64,000 bases of DNA from Clostridia bacterium (GTDB lineage Bacteria > Bacillota > Clostridia > Oscillospirales > CAG-272). The stretch is taken from positions 1 to 64,000 of the forward strand of contig JAGBCV010000029.1 in the NCBI GenBank assembly GCA_017937845.1, written 5' to 3'. Both the position numbers and the translations under genes were made by a program. Below the pieces are notes generated by a model, which saw only the letters and a list, made by a program, of their open reading frames with translations, was not told the origin of the DNA and ran no database searches. Positions 42,847-52,030 of the stretch are shown one piece after another; position 1 is the first letter of the stretch, and each line of letters begins with the position of its first letter.

Positions 42847-45579
42847 ATGTCACTTGCAGATAAGCTTTTTGGCACATATAGCGAACGACAGATCAAAAAA
42901 ATCAAACCCCTTGTGGATAAAATAGAAGCAATGGCGGAAAAATACGCCGCCATGACCGATGAAGAACTCAAAAATATGACCCCCGCGCTGAAGGAAAGAC
43001 TTGCGGCAGGCGAAACGCTCGACGATATTCTCCCCGATGCATTTGCAACGGTCAGAGAAGCCGCAACCCGTGTGCTTGGCAAACGCCCCTTCCGCGTACA
43101 GCTCATGGGCGGTGTCATTCTCCATCAAGGCAGAATCGCCGAAATGAAAACGGGTGAAGGTAAAACACTCGTTGCCACCATGCCCGCTTACCTCAATGCA
43201 CTTGCGGGAAAAGGTGTGCATATCGTAACCGTCAACGACTATCTTGCCCGCCGCGACAGCGAGGAAATGGGCAAGGTCTACGGCTTCCTCGGACTCAAAA
43301 CAGGCATCATCGTCTTTGGACAAAGCCCTGCGGAAAAGCAGGAAGCGTATAACGCCGATATCACTTACGGCACCAATAACGAATTTGGTTTCGACTACCT
43401 CCGCGATAACATGGTCAACTATAAAAAGGACGTGACCCAGCGCGGTCATGCCTTTGCCATCGTCGACGAGGTGGACTCCATTCTCATCGATGAAGCGAGA
43501 ACACCGCTTATCATTTCTGGCAAGGGCGCACAATCCAATGAACTCTATCAGAAGGCAGAAGCCCTTGTACGCACCATGCGCGCGCACGTCGTCAAGGAAA
43601 TGGATAATAAGTCCGACAACGATGACGTGAAGGAGGATTATATCGTCGATGAAAAGGCAAGGCGTACCGTCCTCACCAAGCATGGCGTTGAAAAGGCGGA
43701 ACGCTTCTTCGAGCTTGAAAACCTTTCCGACCCCGAGAACCAAGCCATCAACCACCATCTCCGTCAAGCGATTTACGCACACGGCATCATGAAGCGCGAC
43801 GTGGATTACGTCGTGACCACGGACGGCAAGGTCATGATCGTCGACTCCTTCACGGGTCGTATCATGCCCGGCAGACGCTTCTCTGAGGGACTTCATCAGG
43901 CGATCGAAGCCAAGGAAAACGTCAAGATTCAAAACGAAAACCAAACGCTCGCAACCGTTACGTTCCAGAATTTCTTCCGTCTTTACGAAAAGCTTTCGGG
44001 CATGACGGGTACGGCGCTCACCGAAGAAAACGAATTTCGCGAAATTTACGGTCTTGACGTGGTTGAGGTTCCCACGAACAAGCCCATGATCCGCAAGGAC
44101 CAGAACGACGTCGTTTATAAAAATCAAGCGGGCAAATACAAAGCCATCATCGAACAGATTCGCGCTTGTCATGAAAAGGGACAGCCCGTCCTCGTCGGCA
44201 CCGTTTCCGTCGATAAATCCGAATATCTTTCCGCGATGCTCAAAAAACAGGGCATCACCCATAATGTCCTCAACGCCAAGCATCACGAAAAGGAAGCGGA
44301 GATCGTCGCGCAGGCAGGTAAGCTCGGCGCTGTTACCATCTCCACCAATATGGCAGGTCGTGGTACGGATATCATGCTCGGCGGTAACGCAGAGTTCCTT
44401 GCCAAGAACGAACTGAAAAAGAACGGCTATAACGAAGAAGAGATCACGCTTGCCGTCGGTATGTCTGAAAATATTGACGACCGTATCCGCGAAGCGCGCG
44501 AGCTTTTCCACAAGGCTCTGGAAAAATACAAGGCTGAGATCGCGCCCGAAGCCGAAAAGGTCAGAGAAGCAGGCGGTCTTTATATCCTCGGTACGGAGCG
44601 CCATGAGAGCCGCCGCATCGATAACCAGCTCCGCGGACGCGCAGGACGACAGGGCGACCCCGGCGAAAGCCGTTTCTTCCTTGCCCTTGACGATGACCTC
44701 ATGCGTTTGTTCGGAAGCGAACGCATCGCAGGTATGATCGATAAGCTGGGGCTTGAGGAAGACCAAGCCATAGACGCGAAGATTCTTTCGGGCTCGATTG
44801 AGAGCGCACAGAAGCGCCTCGAGGGTGAAAACTTCAACCGCCGTAAGAACGTCCTTGATTATGACGACGTGATGAACCAGCAGAGAAATGTTATTTATCA
44901 TCAGCGCCGCGAGGTGCTCGACGGCGTGGATATCAGCGAAAAGATTCACGGCATGGTGACGGAATGTATCCGTACGGGTATGCAGGCTTGCCGCGATGAG
45001 GAGGGCAACTTCCATGTGGAGGATGCAAAGGTCGAGCTTGCTTGGATTTCTCGTCCCGACGATTTCACGATGGACGAAAAAGCGCTCGAAAGCACCTTTA
45101 TCGCAAGAGCGGAAGCGGTTTACGAGCAGCAGGAAAAGCTCTTTGGCGAGAATATGAGAGAGCTGGAGCGCGTGGCGCTTCTCCGCGCAGTCGATACGAA
45201 CTGGATAAACCACCTCGACGCGATGGACGATCTGCGCGACGGTGTCGGACTCAATGCTTACGCACAGCGCAACCCCCTCACCGAATACCGTATTCAGGCG
45301 GGCAATATGTTTGACGATATGATCGAAAAGATCCGTCTGGATACCGTCCGCATGACGCTTTTCGCAAAGCCAATGCAGGAGATTCGCCGCGCAGAAGTCA
45401 TCTCGAAGCAGAGAAGCGCTGAGCTTGCGGGCGTTGGCGGTGAAAAAACAACGAAGAAACCCGTTGTCAGACGTGCCTCTGAGCGTGTTGGCAGAAACGA
45501 TCCCTGTCCCTGCGGCAGCGGTAAAAAATATAAGCAGTGCTGCGGCAAGCCGACAGGCGCGGGTGCTGATACACAATGA
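42847..45579 (+). CDS. secA: Preprotein translocase ATPase SecA
   Basis: A 910-residue motor that pushes unfolded proteins through SecYEG. Walker A MKTGEGKTLVATMPAYLNAL (residues about 101-120), DEVDSILIDEARTPLIISG, the preprotein-binding domain, ISTNMAGRGTDIMLGGNAEF, LRGRAGRQGDPGESRFFLA, the helical scaffold and a C-terminal zinc-binding SEC-C tail RNDPCPCGSGKKYKQCCG, which contacts SecB or lipids. Standard length for a single, housekeeping SecA. RBS GAAAGGA. Separated from the next gene by a terminator. Confidence 0.98.
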   Translation: MSLADKLFGTYSERQIKKIKPLVDKIEAMAEKYAAMTDEELKNMTPALKERLAAGETLDDILPDAFATVREAATRVLGKRPFRVQLMGGVILHQGRIAEMKTGEGKTLVATMPAYLNALAGKGVHIVTVNDYLARRDSEEMGKVYGFLGLKTGIIVFGQSPAEKQEAYNADITYGTNNEFGFDYLRDNMVNYKKDVTQRGHAFAIVDEVDSILIDEARTPLIISGKGAQSNELYQKAEALVRTMRAHVVKEMDNKSDNDDVKEDYIVDEKARRTVLTKHGVEKAERFFELENLSDPENQAINHHLRQAIYAHGIMKRDVDYVVTTDGKVMIVDSFTGRIMPGRRFSEGLHQAIEAKENVKIQNENQTLATVTFQNFFRLYEKLSGMTGTALTEENEFREIYGLDVVEVPTNKPMIRKDQNDVVYKNQAGKYKAIIEQIRACHEKGQPVLVGTVSVDKSEYLSAMLKKQGITHNVLNAKHHEKEAEIVAQAGKLGAVTISTNMAGRGTDIMLGGNAEFLAKNELKKNGYNEEEITLAVGMSENIDDRIREARELFHKALEKYKAEIAPEAEKVREAGGLYILGTERHESRRIDNQLRGRAGRQGDPGESRFFLALDDDLMRLFGSERIAGMIDKLGLEEDQAIDAKILSGSIESAQKRLEGENFNRRKNVLDYDDVMNQQRNVIYHQRREVLDGVDISEKIHGMVTECIRTGMQACRDEEGNFHVEDAKVELAWISRPDDFTMDEKALESTFIARAEAVYEQQEKLFGENMRELERVALLRAVDTNWINHLDAMDDLRDGVGLNAYAQRNPLTEYRIQAGNMFDDMIEKIRLDTVRMTLFAKPMQEIRRAEVISKQRSAELAGVGGEKTTKKPVVRRASERVGRNDPCPCGSGKKYKQCCGKPTGAGADTQ

Positions 45580-45585
45580 TCAATA

Positions 45586-45620
45586 TCCCTCCCGCCTTCC
45601 TCTGAAGCGGGAGGGGATTT
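45586..45620 (+). terminator. secA terminator
   Basis: TCCCTCCCGC (45586-45595) pairs with GCGGGAGGGGA (45607-45617), then TTTAGG. The weak U tract allows read-through into the next genes. Confidence 0.7.
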
Positions 45621-45633
45621 AGGAGAAGATTTT

Positions 45634-46329
45634 ATGGGCTTTGGATGGATGTTCCTCGGCTATTGTCTGCTTTTGGGAACAAATATTGAATTTTTGGGTG
45701 TCCCCGTGGATATCACCCCCGACGTTATCGCCTTTCTTTTGATGCTCAAGGGCTTTAACGTCGCAAACGAGCATTGCGAATGCTTCCGTATTTCGCGCAT
45801 CTTCGCCATGATCGGGATCCCCACGTCGCTTATCGTGACCGCGCTCGACCTTTTCATCAATATGAAGGTCATCACATTTTCCCCCGTAGTGGCAATGACG
45901 CTTTCCTATGCGTACGATATCTTTAAGCTGGCGTATACCCTCGTGCTTTTGTATTCGCTCTATCTCATTTCCACGCAGGTCGAGGTCGATAAGCTCCGCA
46001 AAAAGGCGGCAAGATGCGCGATCTATACGGTCATCTTTTTCTTTCTTGCAGAGTCCTCCGCGACCATCTTTTCTTGGTTCGGTGTGACCCTTTCCTCCGC
46101 GTATACGGCGGCGATCGCCATGCTTGCGGATGCGCTTTGCATCGTCATCAACGCGACTCTCGTCTTCGGCTGTTATATGCGTATCTGCCTTGAGGGCGAC
46201 GAGGATATGCCCGATAACCGCGAGCATAAATACAAAACACCCTTTGAATATTTTGAACGCCGCCAAGCGCTTGACGCGGCAGAAAAAGCAAAAAAGCAAA
46301 ACGTACATCATCATAAAAAGAAAAAATAA
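45634..46329 (+). CDS. Multi-pass membrane protein, paralogue of the 46369 gene product
   Basis: A 231-residue protein with six membrane helices and a charged cytoplasmic tail (HKYKTPFEYFERR, then a His/Lys cluster HHHKKKK). The N-terminal segment VDITPDVIAFLLMLKGF resembles VLPDVIGYILILHGL in the next gene, in the same place after the first helix; the two are distant paralogues. I cannot name a family. RBS AGGAG. Forty bases between the two genes suggest one operon, probably with lepB and with some read-through from secA. Confidence 0.65.
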   Translation: MGFGWMFLGYCLLLGTNIEFLGVPVDITPDVIAFLLMLKGFNVANEHCECFRISRIFAMIGIPTSLIVTALDLFINMKVITFSPVVAMTLSYAYDIFKLAYTLVLLYSLYLISTQVEVDKLRKKAARCAIYTVIFFFLAESSATIFSWFGVTLSSAYTAAIAMLADALCIVINATLVFGCYMRICLEGDEDMPDNREHKYKTPFEYFERRQALDAAEKAKKQNVHHHKKKK

Positions 46330-46368
46330 GGTTTTTCTGAAACATACGAAAGGAACGGTCATAAACAG

Positions 46369-47952
46369 ATGAAAATCGGATATATTTTGGCTGGCATGAT
46401 ATTTCTCTTCAATCCGCATATCAATATCATCGACGTTTTGCCCGATGTCATCGGTTACATTTTGATTTTACACGGACTTTCCAAGATATCGGACCTTGAA
46501 CGCAATCTGCTTTCCGCAAAAGATAAGTTTTTCAAGCTCGCGTGGCTTTCCGCGGCGAAGCTCGCGTGCCTGCTCCTCACCCCCATTTTTGATGAAACGC
46601 TGTATCTTATTTTCACGTTTTGCTTCGGTCTTTTGGAGGTCATGTGGATGATCCCCGCGTTTGTGGATATGTTCCATGGCATTTCCTTTTTGGAGGAGCG
46701 CTACACCAGACACCGCACCTGTCATACGGCGGGAAGCGCGCTGCGCGCAGGCGGTCTGCTTGATAAGACCGACTTTGCCGAGGGCAGAGTCTATTTCGAG
46801 GTCTACGGCAAAACGAGAGAGAACGCGGAGATCCCTGCGGATGAAGAGCTCGTGCGCTTGCCGGGCGGCAACGTGACGGTCTGCGCCGCATACGAGGGCT
46901 TTACCGCGCGCGATGAGAACAAAACGCCGTATTTTTATGAATCTGCGGAAGCGCGTGTCATCAGCGTGATCTTTGCCATCGTCCGCGCCGTTTGCGCGTG
47001 CCTGCCCGAGGTCACGGCGATCATGAGCACGGGCGACAGCTACGTGCATTCCAATTACACCAACGATTATTCCGGACTTCGCTATCTTTTGGAAGCCGCG
47101 CTTGCCGTCGTGGCGGGCGTTATCGGCATTATGTGGCTCGTCCGTATGATCCGTTATTTCCGCGTATTTATGAAGGATACGCCGTTTTTAGAGAAGCTTT
47201 CCGAAAAATACGATGCGGAGATCGTACCGAATAAAGCCCTTTGGGTCAAGAGAAGAACGCTTTCGTTCTGTCTGTTCTCATCTGCGGCGTTCGCCTTTCT
47301 CACCTGTATCCGCCTCAGCATCGGCAATATCACCAATATGGACGGCGCTCTGCTTTTCCGCATGGAAGCGATGTATCTCGTCCCCGAGTTTTTGTTCGGT
47401 ATCATGATGATATTTGCCTTTCGCCGTATCCGCGACTATTATCCGGGCTTTGAGGAGGGTGTGAAGCGCTCGACCGCCTTCACCGTCGTGTCGTTTTTGG
47501 CGTATGCGGTGATGTTTTATCTCTCTGTCGAATACGGACGTGTTTTCCGCCCCTATAAATCGACGCAGTATATCGTGCTTTTCGTCGTGTATATGCTTCT
47601 CTTTATCGCGTCCATGGTGCTTTTCGTTCGCGTCTGCAAGGAAAAGGAAAAGGTCTATACCGCGCTCGTATGTGAGATCGCCATGACCCTTACCCCCGAC
47701 GATAACGATTATGCGCACAAAAGACGAGAGCATACCGCCGAGGATTTCAAGGGCAAGATTCGAGGACTTACGACGGTCTGCATCGTTTACGCGATGTTCA
47801 GCGTCATTTGCATGGCGCTCGTGCCTTGGGCAGAGGAATACGTTGTTTGCGGCATCTCGTGGCTTTTCCGCTCGGCGTTCTGCGTGTTCGTCATCGTGAA
47901 AAGCGTTTTGCTCACCGATAAATTACAGCATGAGATCGAAAAAGTCATTTGA
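46369..47952 (+). CDS. Large multi-pass membrane protein of unknown function
   Basis: A 527-residue protein with about ten membrane helices. The N-terminal 110 residues (FLFNPHINIIDVLPDVIGYI) parallel the preceding protein; then a soluble stretch of about 80 residues (115-200) and a second membrane half with YLVPEFLFGIMMIFAFRRIRDYYPGFEEG. C-terminal helices end in a Lys/Glu tail. Nothing catalytic visible. Position between SecA and signal peptidase suggests, but does not show, a role at the secretion membrane. Starts with RBS AAAGGAAC and lies 33 bases upstream of lepB. Confidence 0.6.
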   Translation: MKIGYILAGMIFLFNPHINIIDVLPDVIGYILILHGLSKISDLERNLLSAKDKFFKLAWLSAAKLACLLLTPIFDETLYLIFTFCFGLLEVMWMIPAFVDMFHGISFLEERYTRHRTCHTAGSALRAGGLLDKTDFAEGRVYFEVYGKTRENAEIPADEELVRLPGGNVTVCAAYEGFTARDENKTPYFYESAEARVISVIFAIVRAVCACLPEVTAIMSTGDSYVHSNYTNDYSGLRYLLEAALAVVAGVIGIMWLVRMIRYFRVFMKDTPFLEKLSEKYDAEIVPNKALWVKRRTLSFCLFSSAAFAFLTCIRLSIGNITNMDGALLFRMEAMYLVPEFLFGIMMIFAFRRIRDYYPGFEEGVKRSTAFTVVSFLAYAVMFYLSVEYGRVFRPYKSTQYIVLFVVYMLLFIASMVLFVRVCKEKEKVYTALVCEIAMTLTPDDNDYAHKRREHTAEDFKGKIRGLTTVCIVYAMFSVICMALVPWAEEYVVCGISWLFRSAFCVFVIVKSVLLTDKLQHEIEKVI

Positions 47953-47985
47953 GTACGTGGAATCTATGAAAAGAGGTTTACCGAT

Positions 47986-48570
47986 ATGGATGAAATGAAA
48001 ACGACGGCGGAGCCCGCCAAAAAAAAGAAACTGACTCTGAAGGAATTTCTCTACGAAGCGTTTGAGGAGCTTTGCTACGTTGCCGTCCTCGTGATCCTGC
48101 TCTTTATGTTCGTTGGACGTATGGCGACGGTATCAGGCGGCTCGATGCTCAATACGCTTCACGATGAGGACCGCATCATCATGACCAATTTCTTCTATAC
48201 TCCCGAGCGCTTGGACGTGGTCGTCGTCGATAAACAGGACGGCTATTATGCGGAAGAGCTGATCATCAAGCGCATCATTGCGATGGAGGGAGAAACGGTT
48301 CATATCGATTTCGATACGTGGACGGTGACCGTTGACGGCAAGGTCCTCGACGAGCCGTATATCAAGCGCGAATACGGTCCGATGGATAGAGAGGATATGA
48401 CGACGGACACCTTTACCGTTCCCGAGGGCTGTTATTTCGTCATGGGCGATAACCGCAACGGTTCAACGGACAGCCGTTCCGATCTCGTCGGCTTCGTCAA
48501 GGAAAGTGAGATCTTGGGTCATGCCGTTTTCCGCCTTTTCCCTGTGGATAGCATCGGCGTGATCGAATGA
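47986..48570 (+). CDS. lepB: Signal peptidase I
   Basis: A 194-residue S26A enzyme with one N-terminal membrane anchor (about 28-46). The Ser/Lys dyad is plain: GGSMLNTLHDEDRII (Ser53; SMxPTL in most relatives, here SMLNTL) and KRIIAMEGETVHID (Lys95). MGDNRNGSTDSR is box E. It cleaves signal peptides of exported proteins. An alternative start is three codons in. Closest neighbours are the two membrane proteins and, after a repeat, rbgA. Confidence 0.96.
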   Translation: MDEMKTTAEPAKKKKLTLKEFLYEAFEELCYVAVLVILLFMFVGRMATVSGGSMLNTLHDEDRIIMTNFFYTPERLDVVVVDKQDGYYAEELIIKRIIAMEGETVHIDFDTWTVTVDGKVLDEPYIKREYGPMDREDMTTDTFTVPEGCYFVMGDNRNGSTDSRSDLVGFVKESEILGHAVFRLFPVDSIGVIE

Positions 48571-48608
48571 ATTGAAATTGTAATATTAAGGTAGTAGAGG
48601 GTTGTTTC

Positions 48609-48779
48609 ATCTAAAAATTGACAAAAGAAAAAGATATTCAAAGCCTCTCACTTTTTGGGAGAGGTGGCGCGCAAAGCGCGACGGAGAGGGCTTTTTTGCT
48701 ATGAGTTTTTGCCCTCTCAGTCAGCTTACGCTGACAGCTCCCCCGAAGTGGGAGCCTCATAAAATATCAATTTTTAGAT
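48609..48779. mobile_element. 171-bp MITE with perfect 13-bp ends; GC-rich repeat copy 3 inside
   Basis: ATCTAAAAATTGA (48609-48621) and TCAATTTTTAGAT (48767-48779) are perfect inverted repeats. Between them is the third copy of the twin-palindrome family: CCTCTC-N7-GAGAGG type left arm (48643-48665), GCGCAAAGCGC, CGGAGAGGGC, then GCCCTCTCAGTCAGCTTACG (48710-48729) with a CTGA repeat and GCTCCC...GGGAGC (48737-48754). The ends suggest the family moves as a MITE; the other two copies lack such clear ends. Confidence 0.7.
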
Positions 48780-48786
48780 AAAGCAA

Positions 48787-48815
48787 GGTAGTGAGGGGGC
48801 TTGCTCCTCCCGAAA
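48787..48815. repeat. REP-like palindrome related to those in the RAYT gene
   Basis: GTAGTGAGGGGGCTTGCTCC, then TCCCG, close to the GGTAGGGGAGGGGCTTGCTC palindrome found twice in the transposase gene at 35434 and 35609. A candidate substrate of that enzyme. Confidence 0.6.
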
Positions 48816-48841
48816 CATCCCCGACATTTTGGAGGTTATAT

Positions 48842-49708
48842 ATGCCATCAGACAGAATACAATGGTTTCCGGGACATATGGCGAAAACGCGCCGTTTGAT
48901 CACGGAAAATTTGAAGGACGTAGATTTAACGATCGAGCTTTTGGATGCGAGAATCCCGAAAAGCTCGGAAAACCCGGAGATCGCCCGCCTTGTGGCGGCA
49001 AAGCCGAAGCTGACGCTTCTCAGCAAATCTTCTCTCGCCGACCCCGAAGCCACGAAAAAATGGCAAAAGGCGTTTGAAGCCGAGGGCAGGGAATGTATCT
49101 TTTACGATTGCAGAACGGGCGAGGGCATCTCGAAGATCCCCGAGGCGGCGCGCCGTCTTTGCGCCGAAAGACTTGAACGCTATAAGGATAAGGGCATGGA
49201 GGGCAGAAAGCTCCGCGCCATGATCGTCGGTATTCCGAACGTGGGCAAAAGCTCGCTGATCAATAAGCTTGCCGCAAACAACAAAGCCAAGGTGGAAAAC
49301 CGCCCGGGCGTTACGCTCACAAAACAGTGGATATCCACTTCTCTCGGTATCGACCTGCTCGATATGCCGGGTATCCTGTGGCCGAAGTTTGAAGATCAGA
49401 TCGTCGGACAGAATCTCGCCGTAACGGGTGCCATCCGCGATGAGATCATGGATATCGAAATGCTCGCCTGTGTGCTTTGCGGAAGACTTCGCAAGCTTTA
49501 CCCCGATCTCCTTTGCGCGCGCTATAAGCTCAAACCCGAAGAATTTGAAGATTTGCAGGATTTCGAGCTTGCGGAGCTGATCGGCAGAAGACGCGGGTTC
49601 CTCGTTTCCGGCGGTGAGGTCGATTTTTTGCGTACCTCCAATATGCTCCTCGATGAATTTCGCGGCGGCAAGATCGGTCGCATCACACTCGAGCATCCGA
49701 AGGCTTAA
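48842..49708 (+). CDS. rbgA: Ribosome biogenesis GTPase RbgA (YlqF)
   Basis: A 288-residue circularly permuted GTPase that acts late in 50S assembly. Start at 48842 (GGAGG, 8 bases). QWFPGHMAK opens the protein; [15 protein letters not shown] precedes the G4 region, which reads LSKSSLADP (residues 60-68) where relatives have LNKADLADP. So both the Asn and the Asp of NKxD are replaced. G1 GIPNVGKSS (130-138), G2 Thr in RPGVTLT, and G3 DMPGILWPK are intact, and the C-terminal RNA-binding helices follow. Twelve bases before rnhB. Confidence 0.93.
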   Translation: MPSDRIQWFPGHMAKTRRLITENLKDVDLTIELLDARIPKSSENPEIARLVAAKPKLTLLSKSSLADPEATKKWQKAFEAEGRECIFYDCRTGEGISKIPEAARRLCAERLERYKDKGMEGRKLRAMIVGIPNVGKSSLINKLAANNKAKVENRPGVTLTKQWISTSLGIDLLDMPGILWPKFEDQIVGQNLAVTGAIRDEIMDIEMLACVLCGRLRKLYPDLLCARYKLKPEEFEDLQDFELAELIGRRRGFLVSGGEVDFLRTSNMLLDEFRGGKIGRITLEHPKA

Positions 49709-49719
49709 CGGGGTGCGGT

Positions 49720-50334
49720 ATGCCGAATTATGATTTTGAAAAAGAGGTCATGGCAAGGGGCTATTCTGCCGTCTGCGGCATCGACGAGGCAGGAAGAGGA
49801 CCGCTTGCGGGAAATGTCGTAGCGGCGGCGGTCATCTTACCGCTTGACCTTGAGATCGAAGGACTGAACGATTCCAAAAAGCTTTCCGAAAAGAAAAGGG
49901 AAGCGCTTTATGACGTCATCGTCGAAAAAGCGATCTATTCTATCGCGTGGGCGACGCCCAAGGAGATCGATGAACTGAATATTTTGAACGCGACCATGCT
50001 TGCCATGCGCCGCGCCGTAGAGGGACTTCCCAAAAAAGCGGATTTTGCGCTCATCGACGGCAACTGCTCGCGCGGATTTACGATCCCCACGCAGACCATC
50101 GTCAAGGGCGATGCGCTCTCCATGTCCATTGCGGCGGCGTCCATTCTCGCTAAGGTGACGCGTGACCGTCAATGTATGGCGCTCGACGAACAATATCCCG
50201 CGTACGGCTTCAAGGGGCATAAGGGCTATCCCACGAAGGCGCATATGCAAAAGGTCGTGGAGCTTGGACCTTGCCCCGAGCATCGCAAAACGTTTCTGAA
50301 ATTCGTGGATAAAATGAAGCATGAAAACGACTGA
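49720..50334 (+). CDS. rnhB: Ribonuclease HII
   Basis: A 204-residue enzyme that removes ribonucleotides from DNA:RNA hybrids. Catalytic acids appear in [20 protein letters not shown] (Asp, Glu), ALIDGNC (Asp) and [12 protein letters not shown] (Asp). The C-terminal [15 protein letters not shown] is RNase HII-typical. Frame begins 12 bases after rbgA and overlaps yraN by 14 bases, the common rbgA-rnhB-yraN operon of Firmicutes. Confidence 0.97.
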   Translation: MPNYDFEKEVMARGYSAVCGIDEAGRGPLAGNVVAAAVILPLDLEIEGLNDSKKLSEKKREALYDVIVEKAIYSIAWATPKEIDELNILNATMLAMRRAVEGLPKKADFALIDGNCSRGFTIPTQTIVKGDALSMSIAAASILAKVTRDRQCMALDEQYPAYGFKGHKGYPTKAHMQKVVELGPCPEHRKTFLKFVDKMKHEND

Positions 50335-50704
50335 GATCGGCGCTATCGGGGAAGCTCTTGCCGCGGAATATCTGAAAAACAAGGGCTTTTCCATCGTGGC
50401 GCGGAATTTTCGCACGCGACACCTTGAAATGGATTTGATTTGCGAAAACGAAACGTATCTGCTTTTCGTGGAGGTCAAGACCCGAACGGATACGGGCGCA
50501 GTTTCCAAATACGGCAGACCCGCGGCGGCTGTGGACGCGAAAAAAAGACAGCATCTGACAGATGCCGCCACGGATTATTTAAGAATGAATCCGACCTCCA
50601 AAAAGCCGAGAATCGACGTTTTGGAGGTATATCTGAACCGAAAAGGCGCGCTTGTGACCCTTTCTCCAAGGGGCATCAAGCATATTGAAAACGCATTGAT
50701 CTAA
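50321..50704 (+). CDS. YraN-family (UPF0102) endonuclease-like protein
   Basis: A 127-residue protein with the UPF0102 fold, related to Holliday-junction resolvase-like nucleases. [21 protein letters not shown], then [22 protein letters not shown] carries the D-x-E-x-K nuclease-like motif (Asp, Glu, Lys), and [13 protein letters not shown] closes it. Role unproven in the family. Overlaps rnhB. The last codons and stop are duplicated at 50993, see the 18-bp direct repeat. Confidence 0.93.
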   Translation: MKTTEIGAIGEALAAEYLKNKGFSIVARNFRTRHLEMDLICENETYLLFVEVKTRTDTGAVSKYGRPAAAVDAKKRQHLTDAATDYLRMNPTSKKPRIDVLEVYLNRKGALVTLSPRGIKHIENALI

Positions 50705-51010
50705 TGAATATATGAAAAACACGCGAGTTCGACAAGGGTAGGGCGGGATGCCCACATCCCGCCGAAAATGGTTGGATTTTTATCTTTCGGAGGTCTATTG
50801 GCAAGCCATAGATTTTGAGTATCTCCGCGCGGTCATCCTGAGCGAAACACCGCCTTGATTCCGCCTTGGGCGATTTTGCTTACGCAAAATTTCGACTTCG
50901 GGCTTCGCCCTGCGCTCAGAATGACGTGACGGTGTGTAGTCGAATGGATCTCGCGGACGTAGTATTCCATTCTTTTGGCGTTATCAAACAAGTCTAATGA
51001 ATATATGAAA
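50700..51010. mobile_element. Insertion-like segment flanked by 18-bp direct repeats
   Basis: TCTAATGAATATATGAAA occurs at 50700-50717 and again at 50993-51010. The 275 bases between hold GGGCGGGATG-CCCA-CATCCCGCC (50741-50764) and a second palindromic unit, GTCATCCTGAGCG (50832-50844) with CGCTCAGAATGAC (50912-50924), of a type common in gut Clostridia. No coding capacity. The segment separates yraN from the dipeptidase gene, and the repeat contains the yraN stop codon. Confidence 0.65.
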
Positions 51011-51026
51011 GAAAGGCGACAGTATT

Positions 51027-51953
51027 ATGAAATTATTTGATTTTCACTGCGATACCCCTTTTGCTCTTGAAAAACACGGCGAACCCCTTACGGATAACAA
51101 CAGACATATTTCCCTCAAAAAGGTAGAAAATTATGACTCCTACGGTCAGTTGATGGCGATTTTTACGCAGAAATCTCTGCCCGAGGAGGTCGCATGGGGC
51201 AGATTTTTCGTCATTCGTGAGGATTTTTACTCCAAAATGACCGAAAAAACAGCACTTTGCCATACCTTTGCCGACTATGAAAAGGCGATTTCCGAGGGCA
51301 AGCATCCTTTCTTTATCGCGGTTGAGGGCGGCGGTCTGCTCTGCGATAAGCTCGAACGTCTGACCGCCCTTTATGAGCATGACGTGCGCTTCCTTACTCT
51401 CGTTTGGCGCGATGCGGATTGCATCGGCGGCGCGTTCAATACCGACGTGGGACTGACCGATTTCGGTCGAGAGGTCGTCAAAAAATGCTTTGAAATGGGC
51501 ATTGTCGTTGATCTTTCCCATGCCTCCGACCCGATGGCGGAGGAAGTCCTCACGATGGCGGAAGCGGCAGGGAAGGCGGTCATCGCAACCCATTCCGATA
51601 GCCGCGCGGTCTATGCACACCCCAGAAATCTCCCCGATGATTTTGCAAAGCGCATCGCAAAGCTCGGCGGTACGGTCGGTATCAGCATGGCACCCCAGCA
51701 TCTCGGCGTGAACGATTACGCCAATATCGATATCATTTGCGATCATATGCTCCATTATCTTGAGATCGGACTTGAGGATTCTCTCACGTTCGGCTGTGAT
51801 TTTGACGGACTCGATACGCTTCCCGAGGGTGTGGAAAACGTATCCAAGATCATCGATATCGCAGATGCGCTCCGCAAAAAAGGCGTTTCCGAGGAACAGA
51901 TCGAAAAGATATTCTATAAGAACGCAGAAAGATTTTTGAAAGAGAATTTTTGA
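51027..51953 (+). CDS. Membrane dipeptidase family (M19) protein
   Basis: A 308-residue zinc-dependent dipeptidase of the renal-dipeptidase family. FDFHCDTPFALEKHG (His/Asp metal site), FFIAVEGGG, RFLTLVWRDADCIGGAFN, VVDLSHASD and IATHSDSRAVYAHPRNLPDD (His, Arg and Asp of the site) are in the expected order. Hydrolyses dipeptides, in the cytoplasm as no signal peptide is present. RBS AAAGG. Short downstream gap with a palindromic terminator. Confidence 0.93.
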   Translation: MKLFDFHCDTPFALEKHGEPLTDNNRHISLKKVENYDSYGQLMAIFTQKSLPEEVAWGRFFVIREDFYSKMTEKTALCHTFADYEKAISEGKHPFFIAVEGGGLLCDKLERLTALYEHDVRFLTLVWRDADCIGGAFNTDVGLTDFGREVVKKCFEMGIVVDLSHASDPMAEEVLTMAEAAGKAVIATHSDSRAVYAHPRNLPDDFAKRIAKLGGTVGISMAPQHLGVNDYANIDIICDHMLHYLEIGLEDSLTFGCDFDGLDTLPEGVENVSKIIDIADALRKKGVSEEQIEKIFYKNAERFLKENF

Positions 51954-51988
51954 GTGGGCGATGCTGTAAGGAATGAAAAATGATGAAA

Positions 51989-52016
51989 ATAGCCTTCTCC
52001 GGTGGGAGAAGGCTAT
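51989..52016. terminator. Bidirectional hairpin between convergent genes
   Basis: ATAGCCTTCTCC (51989-52000) with GGGAGAAGGCTAT (52004-52016). Confidence 0.75.
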
Positions 52017-52030
52017 CGTAGATACCTTAT

